A stretch of 64,000 bases of DNA from JBBQKI01 sp038326725 (GTDB taxonomy: Bacteria; Bacteroidota; Bacteroidia; Flavobacteriales; Flavobacteriaceae), in NCBI GenBank assembly GCA_038326725.1, contig JBBQKI010000008.1:12158-76157 (forward strand). The letters are read 5' to 3'. Shown here one piece after another: positions 58,907 to 64,000 of the stretch (the stretch's first letter is position 1; every line of letters begins with the position of its first letter). The position numbers and the translations under genes are program-made. The notes beneath the pieces are model-generated. The model made no database searches and was not told where the DNA came from. It saw only the letters and a list, made by a program, of their open reading frames with translations.

Positions 58907-59659
58907 ATGTTACAGATAAAAAACCTGCACGCAAGTGTTGAAGAGAAAGATATTTTAAAAGGCATCAACCTAAACGTGAATGCGGGCGAAGTGCATGCCA
59001 TTATGGGCCCGAACGGTTCGGGCAAAAGTACGTTGGCATCCATTATTGCTGGAAAAGATGAGTTTGAAGTTACCAACGGCTCCATCACTTTTGACGGCCA
59101 AGATATTTCTGAAATGGACCCTGAGGAAAGGGCGCATAAAGGAATTTTCCTATCCTTTCAATATCCGGTGGAAATCCCGGGGGTTTCGGTGACCAACTTT
59201 ATCAAAACAGCAATCAACGAGACCCGAAAAGCAAAAGGGCGGCCCGATATGCCTGCTTCCGAAATGCTAAAAATGATAAAAGAAAAGGCAGACCTTTTGG
59301 AAATAGACCGCAAATTTCTTTCCCGTTCCCTAAATGAAGGTTTTTCCGGAGGCGAAAAGAAACGGAACGAAATCTTCCAAATGGCAATGCTAGAACCAAA
59401 ACTTGCCATTTTGGATGAAACCGATTCCGGGCTCGATATCGATGCGTTAAAAATCGTGGCCAAAGGAGTAAACAAATTGAAAACTAAAGATAACGCCGTT
59501 ATCGTGATAACGCACTATCAGCGGTTGCTGGATTACATAGTCCCAGATTTTGTCCACGTTATTTTGGACGGGAAAATTGTAAAATCCGGAGCCAAGGACC
59601 TTGCCTACAAACTCGAAGAAAAAGGGTATGATTGGATAAAGGAAGAAGTGAATGCATAA
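58907..59659 (+). CDS. sufC: Suf ATPase SufC
   Basis: 250 residues, an ABC-type ATPase of the Suf scaffold. Walker A is GPNGSGKST (34-42), the Q-loop and the long SFQYPVEIPGVS region are typical, the ABC signature is FSGGEKKR near 144-151, and Walker B is LAILDETDSGLD. It drives opening of SufBCD for cluster assembly. Normal length and complete. Confidence 0.97.
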   Translation: MLQIKNLHASVEEKDILKGINLNVNAGEVHAIMGPNGSGKSTLASIIAGKDEFEVTNGSITFDGQDISEMDPEERAHKGIFLSFQYPVEIPGVSVTNFIKTAINETRKAKGRPDMPASEMLKMIKEKADLLEIDRKFLSRSLNEGFSGGEKKRNEIFQMAMLEPKLAILDETDSGLDIDALKIVAKGVNKLKTKDNAVIVITHYQRLLDYIVPDFVHVILDGKIVKSGAKDLAYKLEEKGYDWIKEEVNA

Positions 59660-59743
59660 ATTTCAATGTGCCAAAGCAACTATTGAAGACTTCTCGCCTC
59701 TTGGCAGGTTTTATGATTTTGCCAAACAAAAACATATTTTAAA

Positions 59744-61057
59744 ATGGAATTAAAAGAAAAACTCATCTCGTCCTTTTTGGCTTTTGAAGATAACCTCGAA
59801 GCGGATTCCCCTTTGCATGACCTTCGCAACAAGGCCATCAAAACTTTTGAAGCCAAGGGTTTCCCTACCAAAAAAGAAGAAGCTTGGAAATATACTTCGT
59901 TGAATTCGCTTTTGAAAAACGATTACAGCATTTTTCCTAGTCAGGAAAACAACGTTGAATTCAAGAATGTAAAGCATTTTTTCCTTCACGACATTGATAC
60001 CTATAAAATTGTTTTCGTGGACGGCGTTTACAGTTCTTTTTTATCGGAAACAACTCATAATAAACTGGATGTTTGCCTACTTTCTTCGGCAATGAACAAA
60101 CCCAAATACAAACCCGTTATAGAAGCCTATTTCAACAAAATTGCTAAGGAAGACAGCTTGACATCATTAAATACTGCTTTTGCAAAAGAAGGCGCTTATA
60201 TTCACATTCCCAAGCACAAAGAAGTTGAAAAACCTATTGAAATAATTAATTTTTCAACTGGAAATGAAGCAGCGATTTTGTTGCAGCCACGGAATTTGAT
60301 CGTGGTGGGCGAAAATGCCCAGGTTCAAATTATCGAACGCCACCAAAGCCTTTCGGAAAACGCGGTGCTTACCAATTCCGTCACTGAAATTTTTGCCGAA
60401 AAGCGCGCTTTTGTGGATTATTATAAAATCCAAAATGACGGACCGAATGCGTCACTTATTGATAACACTTATATCTCTCAGGAACGGGATACCAATTGCA
60501 ACGTTCATACATTTTCCTTCGGCGGAAATTTGACCCGCAATAACCTCAACTTTTACCAAAAAGGGGAAGGCTGTAATTCTACCCTAAAAGGGATTACCAT
60601 TTTGGAAAATAAACAGCATGTGGACCACAACACTTTGGTGCACCACATTGCGCCTAACTGCGAAAGCCATCAAGATTACAAAGGCCTTTTTGCCGATGCT
60701 TCCACTGGGGTTTTTAATGGAAAAATCATAGTGGAAAAAGATGCTCAAAAAACCGATGCCTTTCAGCAAAACAATAATATTTTGATCGATGACAAAGCCA
60801 CGATCAACGCCAAGCCACAACTGGAAATTTTTGCAGACGATGTAAAATGTTCCCATGGTTGCACCATTGGGCAATTTGATGAAGATGCATTATTTTATTT
60901 GCGCTCACGGGGAATTGGTTTGAAAGAAGCCCGCGCTTTGTTGATGTACGCCTTTGCAAACACGGTTTTGGAAAGCGTGAAAATTCCTGAACTAAAAACA
61001 CGCATCAACAAATTGATTGCTAAAAAAATTGGCGTTAGTTTGGGGTTTGAGTTATAA
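59744..61057 (+). CDS. sufD: Fe-S cluster scaffold subunit SufD
   Basis: 437 residues. The beta-helix core shares the SufB/SufD family motifs: VGENAQVQIIERHQSL, VHTFSFGGNLTRNNLNFYQKGEG, CESHQDYKGLFADASTGVFNGKIIVEKDAQKTDAFQQNNNILIDD, ADDVKCSHGCTIGQFDEDALFYLRSRGI. It pairs with SufB over SufC2. 84 nt after sufC. Complete. Confidence 0.96.
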   Translation: MELKEKLISSFLAFEDNLEADSPLHDLRNKAIKTFEAKGFPTKKEEAWKYTSLNSLLKNDYSIFPSQENNVEFKNVKHFFLHDIDTYKIVFVDGVYSSFLSETTHNKLDVCLLSSAMNKPKYKPVIEAYFNKIAKEDSLTSLNTAFAKEGAYIHIPKHKEVEKPIEIINFSTGNEAAILLQPRNLIVVGENAQVQIIERHQSLSENAVLTNSVTEIFAEKRAFVDYYKIQNDGPNASLIDNTYISQERDTNCNVHTFSFGGNLTRNNLNFYQKGEGCNSTLKGITILENKQHVDHNTLVHHIAPNCESHQDYKGLFADASTGVFNGKIIVEKDAQKTDAFQQNNNILIDDKATINAKPQLEIFADDVKCSHGCTIGQFDEDALFYLRSRGIGLKEARALLMYAFANTVLESVKIPELKTRINKLIAKKIGVSLGFEL

Positions 61058-61070
61058 TTAAAAATTACCG

Positions 61071-61086
61071 CGAATTCACGAATTAT
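61071..61086. repeat. Left arm of inverted repeat around the lipocalin-like gene
   Basis: CGAATTCACGAATTAT (61071-61086) is the perfect reverse complement of 61543-61558. It ends 1 nt before the ATG of the gene at 61088. Extended by one mismatch and two more pairs it gives 18 matches in 19. Confidence 0.9.
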
Positions 61087-61087
61087 T

Positions 61088-61501
61088 ATGAAGAAGTTTT
61101 CACTCTTAATATTGCTAATTACTCTAAGTTTTAATTCTTTTGGACAAATTTCAAATGAAAAGGATATCTATGGAAAATGGAGCGTTGTGGATATAATGGA
61201 AAAACCTACAAATCCACAATTTCAACCATTAATAGACGGCTTTAGCAATTCGACTTTTAGTTTTAAACAAAATGGAAATTTCGAATTGACCACAACTTCC
61301 AGCTCCGAATTGTTCGCGATGGTAACCGAAATGACAAACGGAACCAAATGGAAATTTGAAAAGAACAAACAGTATATAAAAATTGGAACTGAAGAAGATG
61401 GATATTCAATAATGGAGATTTCTATCAGTGAGATTAACGGAAGTAAGTTATTTCATCTTACGGAAAGTAAAATGACCCTTGAGATGAAAAAAGTGGAATA
61501 A
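61088..61501 (+). CDS. Small secreted lipocalin-like protein inserted in the suf operon
   Basis: 137 residues with a signal peptide (ending SFGQ). The mature protein has the YGKWSVVDIMEK start and GTKWKFEKNKQYIKIGTEEDGYSIMEISISEI strand pattern of small lipocalin-like/DUF domains. Function unknown. It sits between sufD and sufS, bracketed by the 16-bp inverted repeat at 61071-61086 and 61543-61558. The left arm abuts its start codon. Looks like an added unit rather than a Suf component. Confidence 0.78.
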   Translation: MKKFSLLILLITLSFNSFGQISNEKDIYGKWSVVDIMEKPTNPQFQPLIDGFSNSTFSFKQNGNFELTTTSSSELFAMVTEMTNGTKWKFEKNKQYIKIGTEEDGYSIMEISISEINGSKLFHLTESKMTLEMKKVE

Positions 61502-61542
61502 AAAAACGTTTACTCTATCATTGATATCAAAAAGAATAAATG

Positions 61543-61558
61543 ATAATTCGTGAATTCG
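61543..61558. repeat. Right arm of inverted repeat around the lipocalin-like gene
   Basis: ATAATTCGTGAATTCG is the exact complement of the left arm at 61071-61086. It lies 41 nt after the gene's stop and 44 nt before sufS. Confidence 0.9.
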
Positions 61559-61602
61559 TGGCAAAACCTTAACCCCAAATTTCAAATTCCTAAAACTTTC
61601 AA

Positions 61603-62820
61603 ATGCCATTCAACATTCAAAAAGTACGCAGTGATTTCCCGATCCTTCAACGCAAGGTAAATGGCTATCCGTTGGTGTATTTGGACAACGCCGCTACTTC
61701 GCAAAAACCGCAGGCAGTTATTGACATCATTGTAGATTACTACAGCAATTACAACGCAAACATCCACCGTGGCGTCCATTCGCTATCGCAGGAAGCAACG
61801 GATGCCTACGAAATTTCACGGAAAAAAATTCAAAACCACTTTAACGCCAAGCATGCGTTCGAAATTATTTTCACTTCGGGCACAACTCACGGCATAAATC
61901 TGGTTGCAAACGGGTTTTCGACATTGCTGAAAAAAGGCGATGAAATATTGGTTTCAGCAATGGAGCACCATTCCAACATCGTGCCTTGGCAAATGCTTTG
62001 CGAACGTACGGGGGCGGTTTTAAAAGTTATCCCGATGAGCGAAGAGGGGATTTTGATTTTGTCGGAATATGAAAAATTGGTTTCAGAAAAAACAAAACTT
62101 GTATTTTTAAACCATGTTTCCAATGCGTTGGGCACCATAAACCCCATCAAAATAATAATTGAAAAAGCCCATCAAAAAGGTGCCGCAGTGCTTATTGATG
62201 GAGCACAAGCCACCTCGCATATCAAACCCGATTTTCAAGAGCTGGATGTGGATTTCTATGTAACCTCTGCCCATAAAATGTGCGGGCCAACGGGGGTTGG
62301 AATCCTTTACGGAAAAGAGGAATGGCTCAATAAATTGCCGCCCTATCAAGGGGGAGGTGAAATGATAAAAGAAGTTACTTTTGAAAAAACAACTTATGCT
62401 GATTTGCCCCATAAATTTGAAGCCGGCACCCCAAATATTTCCGGGGGAATAGCATTTGGAGCGGCAATAGATTATTTAAGTGAAATTGGTTTTTCAGAAA
62501 TTGAAGACTACGAAACCCAGCTTTTGCAGTATGCCACCAAACAATTGTTGGAAATTGAAGGCCTGAAAATTTACGGGACCGGTCCTGATAAAACCCCCGT
62601 AATTTCCTTTAATATTGAAGGCATCCATCCGTACGATATCGGCACCTTGGTCGACAAACTTGGAATTGCCGTTCGCACGGGTCACCATTGCGCACAACCT
62701 ATCATGGATTTTTTCAAAATACCCGGAACAGTTCGGGCTTCCTTTGCCTTTTACAATACTAAAGAAGAAGTTAATAAATTGGTGGAAGCAGTGAAAAAAG
62801 CTAAATTGATGCTCATTTAA
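61603..62820 (+). CDS. sufS: Cysteine desulfurase SufS
   Basis: 405 residues, a type II PLP cysteine desulfurase. YLDNAATSQKPQ near the start, SGTTHGINLV, IDGAQATSH, the PLP-binding Lys225 in TSAHKMCGPTGVGILYG, and the persulfide Cys363 in RTGHHCAQP are all present. It removes sulfur from cysteine and passes it to SufE. Complete. Confidence 0.97.
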   Translation: MPFNIQKVRSDFPILQRKVNGYPLVYLDNAATSQKPQAVIDIIVDYYSNYNANIHRGVHSLSQEATDAYEISRKKIQNHFNAKHAFEIIFTSGTTHGINLVANGFSTLLKKGDEILVSAMEHHSNIVPWQMLCERTGAVLKVIPMSEEGILILSEYEKLVSEKTKLVFLNHVSNALGTINPIKIIIEKAHQKGAAVLIDGAQATSHIKPDFQELDVDFYVTSAHKMCGPTGVGILYGKEEWLNKLPPYQGGGEMIKEVTFEKTTYADLPHKFEAGTPNISGGIAFGAAIDYLSEIGFSEIEDYETQLLQYATKQLLEIEGLKIYGTGPDKTPVISFNIEGIHPYDIGTLVDKLGIAVRTGHHCAQPIMDFFKIPGTVRASFAFYNTKEEVNKLVEAVKKAKLMLI

Positions 62821-62832
62821 AAACTATAAATT

Positions 62833-63258
62833 ATGAAAACAATCAATTTAATTAGCCTGTTCCTTTTTGCAGTGGTCTTCACCTCTTGCGAAGAAACCAA
62901 ACGCGTAATCGATGTTGCGGGAAATGTTCAGATTTCAGGAACTTATGTCGTAAAAAGTATGGCCGGTGCAAAAACAGCATCGACCAATCAATCCATAACC
63001 TTCGCGGCTTTGGACGGGTCGGCAAACGGAAATGCCGGTTGCAACACCTTTTTTGGGAATTATACCTTAGACCTTTATGCACTCAGTTTTGGTGATTTTG
63101 CCGTTACGGAGAAAGTTTGCGACGGTCCCATAATGGCTTCCGAAAGAGCATTTTTGGATGCTCTAAAACAAACCGGTTCCTATTCGTTGGAAAATGATTT
63201 GCTTACCCTTTATTCAAAAACCAACAGATCGGTTTTGCTAACCGCAACAAAAAGTTAA
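62833..63258 (+). CDS. META-domain (HslJ-like) lipoprotein in the suf operon
   Basis: 141 residues, lipobox FTSC (Cys19). After a short linker, the META domain is seen as GTYVVKSMAG, ITFAALDGSANGNAGCNTFFGNYTL, MASERAFLDALKQTGSYSLENDLLTLYS. META proteins of the HslJ type are linked to heat and drug stress in E. coli, without known mechanism. Gaps of 12-13 nt to sufS and sufE mean co-transcription. Confidence 0.87.
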   Translation: MKTINLISLFLFAVVFTSCEETKRVIDVAGNVQISGTYVVKSMAGAKTASTNQSITFAALDGSANGNAGCNTFFGNYTLDLYALSFGDFAVTEKVCDGPIMASERAFLDALKQTGSYSLENDLLTLYSKTNRSVLLTATKS

Positions 63259-63271
63259 ACACATTTTTTAA

Positions 63272-63697
63272 ATGAACATCAACGAAATACAGCAGGAATT
63301 AATAGAGGAGTTTTCGATGTTCGACGATTGGCAAGAGCGCTACCAATATATGATAGACCTTGGGAAATCGCTTCCGCTTATTGATGAAAAACACAAAACT
63401 GAAGACAAGCTTATCAAAGGCTGCCAAAGCAAGGTTTGGCTGCATTCGGAATTAAAAAATGATCGGATAATTTTTACGGCGGATAGTGATGCCATTATTA
63501 CTAAAGGTATTGTGGCTATTTTGATCCGGGTTTTTTCCAACCAAAAGCCGGCGAATATTTTGAAGGCCGACTCCGCTTTTATAGACCAAATAGGATTAAA
63601 GGAACACCTTTCGCCCACCCGTGCCAATGGTTTGGTTTCGATGATAAAACAAATGAAAATGTATGCCGTAGCTTACGAAGCGCAATTGAATTCTTAA
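63272..63697 (+). CDS. sufE: Sulfur-acceptor protein SufE
   Basis: 141 residues. The acceptor Cys51 is in LIKGCQSKVW, the conserved loop, and the fold pattern (DDWQERYQYMIDLGKSLP, the terminal KQMKMYAVAYEAQL helix) is that of SufE. It activates SufS and carries persulfide to SufBCD. Complete. Confidence 0.97.
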   Translation: MNINEIQQELIEEFSMFDDWQERYQYMIDLGKSLPLIDEKHKTEDKLIKGCQSKVWLHSELKNDRIIFTADSDAIITKGIVAILIRVFSNQKPANILKADSAFIDQIGLKEHLSPTRANGLVSMIKQMKMYAVAYEAQLNS

Positions 63698-63704
63698 AAT
63701 AAAA

Positions 63705-64000
63705 ATGATGAGTACCGAAATAGACACCGCCGAATTGGGCGAAAAAATAGTAAACGTCCTGAAAACCATTTACGACCCCGAAATTCCCGTGGATATATAC
63801 GAACTGGGATTGATTTATGATGTTTTCGTGAACGAAGATAGGGAAGTGAAAATCCTAATGACGCTAACAACGCCCAATTGTCCCGTGGCAGAAAGCCTTC
63901 CTTTGGAAGTGGAAGACAAAGTAAAATCGTTACCCATGGTGAAGGATGCCGAAGTGGAAATAACCTTCGACCCGCCGTGGACCAAAGATTTAATGAGCGA
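63705..64000 (+). CDS. DUF59/MIP18-type Fe-S assembly protein, C-terminus cut by window edge
   Basis: The ATG at 63705 (a second ATG follows at once) opens a frame of 98 codons that runs off the window. It has the DUF59 pattern TIYDPEIPVDIYELGLIYDV and MTLTTPNCPVAESLPLEVE with the conserved Cys, then DPPWTKDLMSE. The full family protein is about 100-110 residues, so only the tail is missing. These SufT-like proteins help Fe-S cluster maturation. It is 7 nt after sufE. Confidence 0.9.
   Translation, partial: MMSTEIDTAELGEKIVNVLKTIYDPEIPVDIYELGLIYDVFVNEDREVKILMTLTTPNCPVAESLPLEVEDKVKSLPMVKDAEVEITFDPPWTKDLMS

Noticed and set aside
1..64000. rRNA, tRNA, CRISPR array, IS element or prophage
   Set aside because: No tRNA-like folds or rRNA segments in the gaps, no direct-repeat/spacer array, and no transposase, integrase or phage structural gene found by reading.

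Overview
The window reads as chromosomal DNA of a member of the Flavobacteriaceae (Bacteroidota); the genus cannot be fixed from sequence alone. The evidence is: type IX secretion C-terminal sorting domains on four proteins, many lipoproteins, atpD-atpC standing apart from the rest of the ATP synthase genes, a one-subunit cytochrome b succinate dehydrogenase, a eukaryote-like dimeric glycyl-tRNA synthetase, the order glmS / DUF4270 / short glycogen synthase / panC / panD / flippase / radA, and promoters of the TTG-N20-TAnnTTTG kind. Shine-Dalgarno sites are mostly absent, as is usual here, so starts were chosen by family length, signal peptides and codon type.

Layout. 1-5.6 kb (mostly minus strand): a cut-off lipoprotein, an outer-membrane protein, a cupin/JmjC-like protein, atpC-atpD, and an aminotransferase/sulfotransferase pair. 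5.9-10.1 kb (minus): glmS, a DUF4270 lipoprotein and a half-length glycogen synthase, divergent from panC-panD-flippase-esterase-like-radA-M23 peptidase (10.25-16.2 kb, plus). 16.3-25.9 kb: acyl-CoA dehydrogenase, aldo/keto reductase, exonuclease III, a 1138-residue outer-membrane protein, and a T9SS-secreted protein. 25.9-36.2 kb: glyS, a coiled-coil protein, comF, an Ig-like lipoprotein, a nitrilase-family amidase, an ankyrin protein, catalase and a hybrid histidine kinase. 36.3-40.2 kb: sdhC-sdhA-sdhB, interrupted by a four-helix-bundle gene. 40.4-44.3 kb: two secreted beta-propeller-type proteins. 44.3-45.8 kb: an accessory island of tandem repeats plus a cassette-like lipoprotein gene. 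45.8-49.6 kb: pepP, a hydrolase, two small Cys-rich proteins and thiL. 49.7-56.5 kb: a secreted/lipoprotein cluster ending in an MbnP/MbnH pair. 56.6-64 kb: a complete suf operon (sufA, B, C, D, S, E and a truncated DUF59 gene) with three envelope genes interleaved.

Most of the window is ordinary core metabolism. The parts worth a second look are: (i) dispersed cassette-like elements. Imperfect hairpins of about 120-135 nt that resemble integron attC sites lie at 177-298, 44655-44785 and 45460-45597. The first two share a 38-nt segment with 34 identities upstream of two unrelated lipoprotein genes. (ii) Two small genes set inside core operons (sdh and suf), each bracketed by a 16-bp inverted repeat whose arm abuts the start codon. 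(iii) An MbnP/MbnH copper-site/tryptophan-oxidation pair in an operon with duplicated choice-of-anchor B proteins. (iv) Proteins that look like catalytically dead or half-length relatives of enzymes: an esterase fold with Asp for Ser, and a glycogen synthase without its C-terminal domain. No rRNA, tRNA, CRISPR array, insertion-sequence transposase or prophage was recognised.
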